Shown here one piece after another: positions 24,564-32,526 of a stretch of DNA of 64,000 nucleotides. The position numbers and the translations under genes are program-made. How positions within the stretch are numbered: position 1 is the first letter of the stretch; the number at the start of each line of letters is the position of its first letter. The notes beneath the pieces are model-generated. The model was not told where the DNA came from. It ran no database searches and saw only the letters and a list, made by a program, of their open reading frames with translations. Origin of the DNA: Abditibacteriota bacterium (GTDB taxonomy: Bacteria > Armatimonadota > UBA5829); the NCBI GenBank assembly GCA_017552965.1, contig JAFZNQ010000009.1:124001-188000 (forward strand), written 5' to 3'.

Positions 24564-26320
24564 TTGCTTTTCTCCTGTATAGCGCCGAATTTGCACAGCT
24601 GGCTGCACATGCCGCAGCCCGCGCACAATACGGGATCGATCTTTGCCTGATACCTGTTGCCGGTCTTTTCGCCTCTCAGGATAGCCTGACAGCCCAGCCC
24701 GATGCACATTCCGCAGGCCTTGCACTTGTCGGGATCCACAAAGTAGGTCTTGTTGTGCTTCACTCCCGTGAGCATGCAGGGATATTTGCTGATGATGACC
24801 GACAGTTCCGGCGCCTCGATCTCTTCTTTGATGGCGTCGATGGTCTCTTTGATATTGTAGGGATTGATGGTCCTTACCCGCTTTACTCCGATACCCTTGC
24901 ACAGAGCCTCCAGGTCCACGGCGGAGGTAGGCTCGCCTCTCAGAGTGCTGCCGGTGCCCGGATTGTCCTGATGGCCGGTCATAGCGGTGATCCTGTTGTC
25001 GGAGATGATGATGGTCCCGTGGGACTTGTTGTACACCATATTCACCAGTCCGGTGATGCCGCTGTGGAAAAAGGTGCTGTCGCCTACGATACCCACCACG
25101 GGTCTGGTCTCGCCGCCCTTTTCAAAGCCGTGAGCGTTGGTGATGCCGCCGCCCATGCATATGATGGTGTCCAGAGCGTCAAGAGGCTTCATGAGCCCCA
25201 GAGAATAACAGCCTATATCACCGGTGACTATGCAGCCCAGCTTGTTCAGAGCATAAAACACGGGTCTGTGGCTGCAGCCGGGACACAGCACGGGAGGCCG
25301 TGCCGGCAGGTCCTGAGCCGGAGCCTTTCTCACAGGCGCGGCTGAGCCGGTGATCTCGGCATAGAAATCCGCCACGCGGTCGGGGTTCAATTCGCCTATC
25401 TTGAGCATATCGGAATGAGGAGCCAGACTGATGCCCATGGACAATATCTGCTCTTCCAGATACTTGTCCCCTTCCTCGATCACGTACAGCCTGTCCACCT
25501 TGCCGGCAAAAGCGGCGATCTTTTCCCGGGGGATAGGATTGGTAAAGCCCAGCTTCAGCACGCTGACCTGAGGCATGGCCTCCCTGACGTACTGATAGCT
25601 GACTCCGCTGGTGACGACGCCTATCCGGGTATCCCTGATCTCTTCGAAGTTGAAGGGGCTCTCCTCGGATATGGCCGCCAGCTTCTTCATTTTTTCCTCG
25701 AGCCTTACTCTCATCTGTCTGGCAAAGGCAGGTATGGGGCAGGTGCGGGTCACGTTTTTCTCATATCTGAGGCCGGAGGGCTCTGCTCTCCTGAAATCGC
25801 CCAGGTCCACCACGCCGGAGGAATGGCAGACGCGGGTGGTCATACGAAACAGCACCGGCTGCTTGACCTCTTCGCTGAGGGATACGGCAGCCCTGAACAT
25901 ATCGTAGGCCTCCTGGCTGTCCGAAGGCTCGAACATGGGTATCCTGGCAAAGCGGGCCACGTTGCGATTGTCCTGCTCGTTCTGCGAAGAATGCATCCCG
26001 GGGTCGTCTGCGCTGACCACCACCATGCCTCCGTTGCCGTCCACGTACGAAAAGGTCATCAGAGGATCCATAGCCACGTTGAGGCCCACGTGCTTCATGG
26101 TAGTCATGGAGCGGGCTCCGGCAAAGGATGCGCCGATGGCTACCTCACAGCCCACCTTCTCGTTGACAGACCATTCGGCGTAGATCTCGGGAAACTGCTT
26201 GAGATTCTCCATGATCTCCGTAGAAGGAGTACCGGGATAAGAGCTGGCCACGTTGATACCCGCGGCATACGCCGCGTGAGCCACTGCCTCATTGGCAGAT
26301 AAGACTTTTTTTATTCCCAT
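24560..26320 (-). CDS. iorA: Indolepyruvate:ferredoxin oxidoreductase alpha subunit
   Basis: The 586-residue product has a pyrimidine-binding domain (SSYPGTPSTEIMENL), a TPP-binding domain (VTGDIGCYSLG...DTIICMGGG...GDSTFFHSGITGL) and a C-terminal 2x[4Fe-4S] ferredoxin domain. The cluster ligands are CKACGMCIGLGC and CAGCGMCSQLC. It oxidises indolepyruvate and related aryl pyruvates using TPP and passes electrons to ferredoxin, a trait of anaerobic amino acid fermentation. It has its own promoter at 26367-26395, and AAGGAT precedes the ATG. Confidence 0.95.
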   Translation of the reverse strand: MGIKKVLSANEAVAHAAYAAGINVASSYPGTPSTEIMENLKQFPEIYAEWSVNEKVGCEVAIGASFAGARSMTTMKHVGLNVAMDPLMTFSYVDGNGGMVVVSADDPGMHSSQNEQDNRNVARFARIPMFEPSDSQEAYDMFRAAVSLSEEVKQPVLFRMTTRVCHSSGVVDLGDFRRAEPSGLRYEKNVTRTCPIPAFARQMRVRLEEKMKKLAAISEESPFNFEEIRDTRIGVVTSGVSYQYVREAMPQVSVLKLGFTNPIPREKIAAFAGKVDRLYVIEEGDKYLEEQILSMGISLAPHSDMLKIGELNPDRVADFYAEITGSAAPVRKAPAQDLPARPPVLCPGCSHRPVFYALNKLGCIVTGDIGCYSLGLMKPLDALDTIICMGGGITNAHGFEKGGETRPVVGIVGDSTFFHSGITGLVNMVYNKSHGTIIISDNRITAMTGHQDNPGTGSTLRGEPTSAVDLEALCKGIGVKRVRTINPYNIKETIDAIKEEIEAPELSVIISKYPCMLTGVKHNKTYFVDPDKCKACGMCIGLGCQAILRGEKTGNRYQAKIDPVLCAGCGMCSQLCKFGAIQEKSK

Positions 26321-26366
26321 TGAACAATATCCTTATAATACAAATATGCTAATAATACGCTTAAAT

Positions 26367-26395
26367 ATTATACCATACAAGGAGCCGAAAATCAA
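26367..26395 (-). promoter_or_regulatory. Promoter of iorAB
   Basis: On the minus strand TTGATT (26395-26390), a 17-base spacer and TATAAT (26372-26367) with TG before the -10. The -35 lies directly after the hairpin that ends the upstream gene. Confidence 0.75.
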
Positions 26396-26397
26396 AC

Positions 26398-26427
26398 GAT
26401 GCCGCAGACCCGGGGGGACGCGGCATC
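26398..26427 (-). terminator. Probable terminator after the sugar-isomerase-like gene
   Basis: Eight-base stem GATGCCGC/GCGGCATC (26398-26405 with 26420-26427). On the minus strand it is followed by the modest T-rich GTTTGATTTT. Confidence 0.5.
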
Positions 26428-26440
26428 GCAATAGAGGGTC

Positions 26441-27433
26441 TTAAGAACCGAAGGCCTCGTCAAAGACTCTGTCGCTCTTGGGGAAGTCCAGGTTGCGCAC
26501 GAAGCTGCAGGACTCGGTGGCTCCGTAGGCTCTGTCCATCATGGCGTCTTCCCACTCCACGGCCAGAGGTCCCTGGTAGTCAATGTGGTTCAGAGCCCGG
26601 ATGATGGCCTCAAAATCCACGTCGCCGTGGCCCAGGCTCCTGAAGTCCCAGCCTCTGCCGTTTTCGCCGAAGTTGAGATAGGAGGACAGTATGCCGGACC
26701 TGCCGTCCAGCGTCACGGCGCAGTCCTTCATATGGACGTTGTATATCCTGTCTGAGAATTCCATCAGGAAACGGACCGGATCCACTCCCTGCCACTGCAG
26801 ATGGCTGGGGTCAAAGTTGAAGCCGAAGGACTTTCTGAAGCCTATGGCCTCCAGGGCTCTCTTGGTGGTCACTATGTCAAAGGCTATCTCGGTGGGATGG
26901 ACCTCCAGGGCAAACTTGATGCCGTTTGCGTCATAGACGTCCAGTATGTCGTTGAATTTGTCGGCAAAATCCTTGTAGCCGGCCTCGATCTGAGCAGGGC
27001 TCACGGGAGGGAAAGAATACAGGAGGTGCCATATGGAAGAGCCCGTAAAGCCGTTGACCACCTTCAGACCCAGGGTCCTGGCGCACACAGCCGAATCCTT
27101 CAGCTGCTGTATGCCCCAGGCTCTTTTGGCTTCCGGGTCTCCAGCCAGCTCGGCCGGCGCAAAGGAGTCGGAGCGCTCGTCGTCATTGGGGTCGCACACC
27201 AGCTGACCGGGGAGATGGCAGCTGAGAGCGGAGATGACCAGACCCGCATCCTCCACTATCTTCTTTTGCTCTGCCAGATATCCGGGATCCTTCGCTCCTC
27301 TCGCCACGTCCATATGATCGCCCCAGCAGCACAGCTCCACGCCGTCATAGCCGTAGGACTTGATCATACGCACCAGTTCCTTCAGAGGGATATCCGCAAA
27401 TTGTCCTGTAAAAATAGATACCAATCTTGACAT
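26441..27433 (-). CDS. Sugar phosphate isomerase/epimerase-like TIM barrel protein
   Basis: The 330-residue product belongs to the xylose-isomerase-like/AP-endonuclease-2 superfamily: YGYDGVELCCWGDHMD, FALEVHPTEIAFD, GFNFDPSHLQWQG, IYNVHMKDC and a C-terminal Glu in LAVEWED. These supply the Glu, Asp, His and Glu metal ligands of the family. The motif spacing is like that of sugar-metabolising relatives rather than endonuclease IV. It is last in an operon with a FucU-type mutarotase and a GxGYxYP protein, so a role in breakdown of a deoxy-sugar or polysaccharide unit is plausible. GGAGAG precedes the ATG. Confidence 0.85.
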   Translation of the reverse strand: MSRLVSIFTGQFADIPLKELVRMIKSYGYDGVELCCWGDHMDVARGAKDPGYLAEQKKIVEDAGLVISALSCHLPGQLVCDPNDDERSDSFAPAELAGDPEAKRAWGIQQLKDSAVCARTLGLKVVNGFTGSSIWHLLYSFPPVSPAQIEAGYKDFADKFNDILDVYDANGIKFALEVHPTEIAFDIVTTKRALEAIGFRKSFGFNFDPSHLQWQGVDPVRFLMEFSDRIYNVHMKDCAVTLDGRSGILSSYLNFGENGRGWDFRSLGHGDVDFEAIIRALNHIDYQGPLAVEWEDAMMDRAYGATESCSFVRNLDFPKSDRVFDEAFGS

Positions 27434-27435
27434 TT

Positions 27436-29127
27436 CTACTCTCCTTTTTCGTCAAAGATATTCTTGCATATATTGAAAAAATTGTAGCCGTCCACCACCT
27501 CTATATCCAGATCTGGCCTCAGCTCCCGGGTCCTCTCCAGTATTTTTATCACCTCCGAGGGGGAGGTCCAGACTATCCTGAAGATCAAATGTCCGGGCTT
27601 GCCGTCCCGGGGTCCCCGAAGGAGCCCGGCCAACACTCCGGCATTTTTCTCCGTGGACGCAAAGTTGCACAGGTCGTTTTCCAGTGTGGTGACGGGCATC
27701 TGCTTCCAGTTGTGGTCAGCGGGAGCGGCTCCGCCTTCCATGTGCATATCCATGACTATGGTGGCAAAGCCGTCGGGCGAAAAGGTCCTGAAGGCGTCCT
27801 TCACAGGGCCGGTGGGCTGATCCCAGTCCAGCACCATGGGCGACAGGCTCATATCGTACCGGTCATAATACTTCTTGTTGTGGGCTGCAAAGGCCGGGAG
27901 CCTCTCCGCGGGTATCCTGTTGGGATTGAAGTAGCCGGCGCAGCTGGCGTCGGCGGCTATGACGTCGGCATCCGTTCTCGTCTCGTAGATATAGTCCATG
28001 ATATCGGGATAGGTGTCGGCGAGAGATGGGTTGATGCCCCAGGTAAAGGGCGCGGAGCCTCTTTCCGGGTCGGACCAGTATTCCGGAAGAAAATCATAGA
28101 GAGGCGTGGCGCTGTCATAATCCGCCATGAATACGGACACGTAGGTCTTGGTGGGATCGGGCTCGATGAGCTTCGGTCTCCCCTGCCTCACCTTCCGGGG
28201 AACAAAGTGGGAGTGTACCGACTGATTGTAGCAGTCGCTGGCCACAGTGTTCTGATAGCAATTATAGGGGCTTATGACGTAGACCGTCTCCCATTCGGTA
28301 GGCACGGGCTCGTGACTGGACCGGTGGCCTCCGTGCCGGGAATACTTGTTGAAGCAGAAAAAGCCGCAGACCTCGGTGAACTCTCCGGGACCCCGGCGCT
28401 CATCCAGAGCCTGAAGCATCATCCGATAGGTCTCCAGATCGGTCCCGAGCCTCTGCCCCTCGTCATCCGCCGGCGGCTCATCGCCCCAGGGGGACAGATC
28501 GTACACAAAGCCTCTGTTCATGACGGACCAGTCTCTGGTGATAGTATAGCGCACAGAGCCCGCGCTCCTGGATTGCCAGGCGTCTTCATACAGATACAGA
28601 TATTTCACCGAACAACGGGGAAGGTATTCCCCGATGGCGTATCTGTATGCGTCGTTCTTGGCGGAGCCGGTGACGGAGCCGTCAAACCTGCCCCTGAAGT
28701 CTTCCTTTATGGGCAGCTGCCACTTGTCCGAATACACCTGAGCCTGCTCAGGACTCATGACCAAAGAGTCCTCCAGACCCGCAAAGGTGGTGGCCAGATT
28801 CACTGTGGCGGGCACCATGGGGTCCCAGACCACGATCCCTTTCACCAGCTGCCGGGCCAGATGAAAGACCTCATCCAGCGAATCCAGGGTGACTCTTTCG
28901 TATTCGGACAGCCATCTGCCTCCGGACTGCATCACGTCCAGCCAAAACCGGGCTGAAGGCACCCTGATGCGGCTGTGCCGAGCGCAGGGATCCTCCCGGG
29001 GGATCACGTAGAGACAGGGCTCCTGTCTGTTGACCAGACCCTGCAGGCAGGCCAGTATGAGAGAGCGGTCGTAGGCTTCTTCGGGAGAAGCGGAGGGCTC
29101 GGGGGTATAAATATACAGCGTTTTCAC
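27436..29127 (-). CDS. GxGYxYP-family protein (putative glycoside-hydrolase-related)
   Basis: The 563-residue product resembles the GxGYxYP family, whose members often lie near glycoside hydrolases but have no proven activity. Matching features are the N-terminal LACLQGLVNRQEPCLYV and the later YVSVFMADYDSATPLYDFLPEYW, FTWGINPSLADTYPDIMDYIY and ADASCAGYFNPNR. No signal peptide is evident. I place the start at a GTG (29127), sharing GTGA with the upstream stop and with AAAGGA six bases ahead. An ATG nine bases earlier would sit directly on that site. It lies between FucU-like and isomerase-like genes, suggesting intracellular handling of an imported sugar or oligosaccharide. Confidence 0.75.
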   Translation of the reverse strand: MKTLYIYTPEPSASPEEAYDRSLILACLQGLVNRQEPCLYVIPREDPCARHSRIRVPSARFWLDVMQSGGRWLSEYERVTLDSLDEVFHLARQLVKGIVVWDPMVPATVNLATTFAGLEDSLVMSPEQAQVYSDKWQLPIKEDFRGRFDGSVTGSAKNDAYRYAIGEYLPRCSVKYLYLYEDAWQSRSAGSVRYTITRDWSVMNRGFVYDLSPWGDEPPADDEGQRLGTDLETYRMMLQALDERRGPGEFTEVCGFFCFNKYSRHGGHRSSHEPVPTEWETVYVISPYNCYQNTVASDCYNQSVHSHFVPRKVRQGRPKLIEPDPTKTYVSVFMADYDSATPLYDFLPEYWSDPERGSAPFTWGINPSLADTYPDIMDYIYETRTDADVIAADASCAGYFNPNRIPAERLPAFAAHNKKYYDRYDMSLSPMVLDWDQPTGPVKDAFRTFSPDGFATIVMDMHMEGGAAPADHNWKQMPVTTLENDLCNFASTEKNAGVLAGLLRGPRDGKPGHLIFRIVWTSPSEVIKILERTRELRPDLDIEVVDGYNFFNICKNIFDEKGE

Positions 29128-29579
29128 AGCACACATCCTTTGACCAGCAGCAGATTGCCGTAGATACGCTCCTCGCCGGTCTGTATCACGGCATAGGCCT
29201 TCTCCGCACGCCTGTAAAACTCCTGCCTCTCCACCAGTCCCAGCCCGGCGTCTGGCCTGAGGCCTTTAAGGGTGGCGGTGAACTCCGCCCATATTTCCGG
29301 GTCCGCCATGCCCTTCTCCCTGTCGGAAGGGGTCAGGTCCATGACGCAGGCCGGATAAGCGGTATAGTCAAAGTCCAGAGGCAGCAGGCCGGATATGGCC
29401 TCAAAGAGGTCCGACGCTCCGCAGCCCTGGGAGCGGATCAGCACGCCCGTTGCGGTGGAGCGGGCTATACGCTCGCCCGGAAAATTGGCGTCGGCTATGA
29501 TAAGGGTATCGCCATGACCCATGTCCGACAGGCATTTGAGCATGTCGCCGGTAAGTATCTTGGGTATATTATTCAGCAC
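29124..29579 (-). CDS. RbsD/FucU-family sugar mutarotase
   Basis: The 151-residue product interconverts sugar anomers. The N-terminus (IPKILTGDMLKCLSDMGHGDTLIIADANFPG) and the C-terminal YGNLLLVKG are close to the FucU (L-fucose mutarotase) branch, with the catalytic His in MGHGD. The start is a GTG at 29579 with AGGAG seven bases upstream. It is first in an operon with the GxGYxYP and isomerase-like genes, behind a near-consensus promoter. Fucose is a reasonable but unproven substrate. Confidence 0.88.
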   Translation of the reverse strand: MLNNIPKILTGDMLKCLSDMGHGDTLIIADANFPGERIARSTATGVLIRSQGCGASDLFEAISGLLPLDFDYTAYPACVMDLTPSDREKGMADPEIWAEFTATLKGLRPDAGLGLVERQEFYRRAEKAYAVIQTGEERIYGNLLLVKGCVL

Positions 29580-29656
29580 TTTTCGTCTCCTGATACTGCT
29601 GCGCCGGGGAGCCCGCCATCAGAGGCGCGGGGCCCGGGACGCCGCTTGTCGTATAT

Positions 29657-29685
29657 ATTTTACAGAATAATACGCGCCGTGTCAA
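29657..29685 (-). promoter_or_regulatory. Promoter of the FucU-type operon
   Basis: On the minus strand TTGACA (29685-29680), a 17-base spacer and TAAAAT (29662-29657). Expected transcript start is about 70 bases before the GTG at 29579. Confidence 0.8.
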
Positions 29686-29732
29686 CAACAGACAGGGACA
29701 AATTCCCCATCCGGGCAGTATCTCCGAAAATA

Positions 29733-29741
29733 TGCTATAAT
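29733..29741 (+). promoter_or_regulatory. Extended -10 promoter of the GT-C-like gene
   Basis: TGCTATAAT ends 30 bases before the ATG at 29772; there is no good -35. The 192-base divergent region 29580-29771 otherwise holds only the opposite promoter. Confidence 0.55.
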
Positions 29742-29771
29742 ATTTTTGATAACGACATCAAGGCGGACCCG

Positions 29772-31703
29772 ATGCTTTCATCATTTATCAGTATCATCAT
29801 TTGTCTTACCATAGTGCTTGCCGGCTTTGGCGCCGGGCTCCTCGTCGAGCGTTTCACATCCGGCGGCGACAAAAGCGCCGGCGAAAGGTTTGTCACAGAC
29901 ACGTCTCTGGGTCTGGGCTTCGTATCCCTCGTCTGTTTTGCTTTTGGAGCCCTTCACCTCTACTCCTCTCCCGGCATATACGCCCTGCTGGCCCTCCTGC
30001 TCATCGGCGCAGTCCGGGGCGGCGTCACAGCCTGCCGGATGCTGCTCTCCGCATATCAAAGGGCCATGGCCAGACACGCTGCCGGGGCCGCCGGCAAAAA
30101 GAAGGCTGCGCAGGCCCCACGGGCCAACCGGCTCCATATGCTCATATACGCCATAGTGAGCCTGATACTGCTTCTCTGTCTCATCAACGCTCTCGCTCCC
30201 TCCGTCAGCGACGACTGGGATTCTCTGGCTTATCATCTGTCCGTGCCCAAGATGTTTCTCCAGCACGGCGGCTTTTTCAGGATAGACGGCATCTCCCACT
30301 CCAATTTCCCCATGTTTCAGGAGCTGCTGTATATCCCGGCCATATTTCTGGGTCATCCTGTGGGCGGCAAGCTCATGAGCTGGGTGTTCTGCATATTCAC
30401 CATTTGCGCGGCGGGATATACTGTCTCCCGGCATTTCGGCAAGCAGAGCGTCCCCGTCACGGTCCTTGCCATTGCCTCTATGCCCATATATCTCTGGCTG
30501 GCTTCCACTGCCTATATAGACGTAGCGACAGGCCTGTATTCGGTGCTGGCTCTGTCATTCATGCTCAGCTATCTGGACCACCGACGCCCCGGTGATCTTC
30601 TGGGCCTGGGACTGGCTCTGGGGATAGAGGCCTCGGTAAAATTCACCGGCCTGCAGTTCATGCTTATTTTTGCTCTGTGGCTGGCAGGCGACAGCCTGAT
30701 CCGGGAAAAGCGCTTCCCTCTGAAGGCTCTCCTTTGGATGCTGGCGCCGGCTGTCCTCGTGTGTCTCCCCTGGTATCTGAAGACCTTCATATACACCGGC
30801 AATCCCGTATATCCCTTCTTTTACGGTCTTTTCGGCGGCAGAGGCTGGGACCGGGCGCTGGCCGACGTCTACGCCTTCAAGCAAAGTCTCTTCGGAGCAG
30901 GCCACAGCATCAGAGGCTTCGTGCTGACTCCCATCAAAATGACCACCAATCCAGAGCTCTTTTATGATCAGCCGGGGCTTTACGTGGGCCCTGTGATACT
31001 GATGATATTCCCCTGTCTGTGCCTGCTGGTGCAGACCCGGGGCCGCAAGCTGACGGGGCTGGGAGCCATGATACTGCTCCAATACGTCATCTGGTTCGCC
31101 CTTACCCATCAGAGCAGATACCTCCTGCCCATGTTCATCTACTCGGCCATATTCATCGCCGCCGTCATACACAGCATCAGAGGCATCAGAGCCGTAAGAG
31201 GCGTCCTGACGGCCATCTTTCTCTTGTCGGCAGGCATCACACTTCTGCAGATGAACACCACTGCCTTCAGGATGGAGCGGTTTGCCGTAGTCACCGGCAG
31301 TATCACCCAAAAGGAATACGTCACCAAATATTTCAGTCCCTACAGAGCCGATATGTTCGTCAACAGCCTGAAGGAAAAGGATATGAAGGTGGCTCTTCTG
31401 GGAGATACCCGGGGCTTTTATCTGGACAAGCCCTACGTATGGGCCGATTCTTCCCACAACCTGCCCTTCAACAAAGAATACGAGACGCCGGAAGAGCTGG
31501 CCGAGAATCTGCTCGATAACGGCTGTACTCACGCCATGGTGTCCTTCGGCTATCCCGGCATAGGCCGGCGTGAATCTGCGGCAGGCAACAATCTCCGCAT
31601 ATTTGAAGCCATAGACGCAGGCTATCTCGCTCAGGTATTTCCGGAAGAGCGCTATGACCCGTCACAGGTCTTCCTCTTCCGGGTCATCCGGCCGAAAAAA
31701 TGA
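29772..31703 (+). CDS. Membrane glycosyltransferase-like protein, GT-C/ArnT-PMT type
   Basis: The 643-residue product has about twelve membrane segments. Between the early helices it carries VSDDWDSLAYHLSVPKMFLQHGGF and SHSNFPMFQELLY, the acidic loop and following motif of GT-C enzymes that take sugars from polyprenyl-phosphate donors. WYLKTFIYTGNPVYPFFYGLFGG is another typical stretch. The C-terminal 100 residues form a soluble domain (KVALLGDTRGFYLDKPYVWAD). Donor and acceptor are unknown. The ATG at 29772 has AAGG upstream. The stop overlaps the next gene by four bases. Confidence 0.78.
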   Translation: MLSSFISIIICLTIVLAGFGAGLLVERFTSGGDKSAGERFVTDTSLGLGFVSLVCFAFGALHLYSSPGIYALLALLLIGAVRGGVTACRMLLSAYQRAMARHAAGAAGKKKAAQAPRANRLHMLIYAIVSLILLLCLINALAPSVSDDWDSLAYHLSVPKMFLQHGGFFRIDGISHSNFPMFQELLYIPAIFLGHPVGGKLMSWVFCIFTICAAGYTVSRHFGKQSVPVTVLAIASMPIYLWLASTAYIDVATGLYSVLALSFMLSYLDHRRPGDLLGLGLALGIEASVKFTGLQFMLIFALWLAGDSLIREKRFPLKALLWMLAPAVLVCLPWYLKTFIYTGNPVYPFFYGLFGGRGWDRALADVYAFKQSLFGAGHSIRGFVLTPIKMTTNPELFYDQPGLYVGPVILMIFPCLCLLVQTRGRKLTGLGAMILLQYVIWFALTHQSRYLLPMFIYSAIFIAAVIHSIRGIRAVRGVLTAIFLLSAGITLLQMNTTAFRMERFAVVTGSITQKEYVTKYFSPYRADMFVNSLKEKDMKVALLGDTRGFYLDKPYVWADSSHNLPFNKEYETPEELAENLLDNGCTHAMVSFGYPGIGRRESAAGNNLRIFEAIDAGYLAQVFPEERYDPSQVFLFRVIRPKK

Positions 31704-32485
31704 AGAAAAAGCTGCTTGTCGCCTGCATCATCCTTGTCCTTCTCGGCGCGGGAGCCGGCGGGTATATATACTATCAACGACTCTCCGGACACAAAAAGGC
31801 CGCCCGGGGAGCGGGAGCCCTGCTCACCCTCCTTGCTGCGGAGGAGTCATCCTCCTCCCGGGACAGCGCAGATATACCTCTGGGGACCCCTGCGGAGGGC
31901 ACTCCCGTGGACAAGGACGACGCTCCCGAATACGCCCGGGAATATATGGTCGACACGGACCGGGTGGTATATAACATCCACGAAGCCCCGGACCTCATCA
32001 TCATAGATTCCCGGCCCAAAAGCCGGGGACGCACCTCTCTCTTCTTCAGGGAAAACCACATGCCCGGAGCTCTGGTCACCGACAAACAGCAGATAGGCAG
32101 CTTCGTGCTGGAAAAGGGCCACGATCTGCTGTGGCTCAGAGACAAAAAAGGCGCTCTCCTGTGGGCAGCAGACCTCACTGACCCGCTGCACAGCAAGCCC
32201 AAGAGAGACACAGTGTATGATGCCGAGGACGGCCCGAAGCAGTGCCTGCTGACTCTGGTGACCACCGGCGTCACCGTATTGCATGCCAACGAAAAGCTGA
32301 CTCTCGACACCCGCGTCAGGACCATTGAGGACGGCAGAGCCGTCATAGTCCGCAGGACCCTGCGGGAATACCTGCGTTCCTTCAACATAGGCTCCGAAGA
32401 CCCTGTTCCCGTATCCGGCAGGCTCACCCCTTCAAAGGCGGAGGTCACCTACGGCGACGGGACCCGGGAGACCTTCGACAGATAA
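31700..32485 (+). CDS. Membrane-anchored hypothetical protein
   Basis: The 261-residue product is not recognised. One N-terminal membrane helix (LLVACIILVLLGAGAGGYIYY, about 5-25) is followed by a Ser/Glu/Asp-rich linker (about 40-75) and a beta-rich soluble region (VVYNIHEAPDLIIIDSRPK and later). It overlaps the GT-C-like gene by four bases, so it is co-translated with it and may act in the same extracytoplasmic sugar pathway. A strong hairpin follows the stop. Confidence 0.65.
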   Translation: MKKKLLVACIILVLLGAGAGGYIYYQRLSGHKKAARGAGALLTLLAAEESSSSRDSADIPLGTPAEGTPVDKDDAPEYAREYMVDTDRVVYNIHEAPDLIIIDSRPKSRGRTSLFFRENHMPGALVTDKQQIGSFVLEKGHDLLWLRDKKGALLWAADLTDPLHSKPKRDTVYDAEDGPKQCLLTLVTTGVTVLHANEKLTLDTRVRTIEDGRAVIVRRTLREYLRSFNIGSEDPVPVSGRLTPSKAEVTYGDGTRETFDR

Positions 32486-32513
32486 AAAAACGGCGCGCGA
32501 ATATCGCGCGCCG
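32484..32513 (-). terminator. Terminator at the convergent gene ends
   Basis: Nine-base stem CGGCGCGCG/CGCGCGCCG (32491-32499 with 32505-32513). On the minus strand seven T follow (32490-32484), so it best serves the gene at 32527-33990. Confidence 0.85.
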
Positions 32514-32526
32514 GTCCTTGCCCGGT

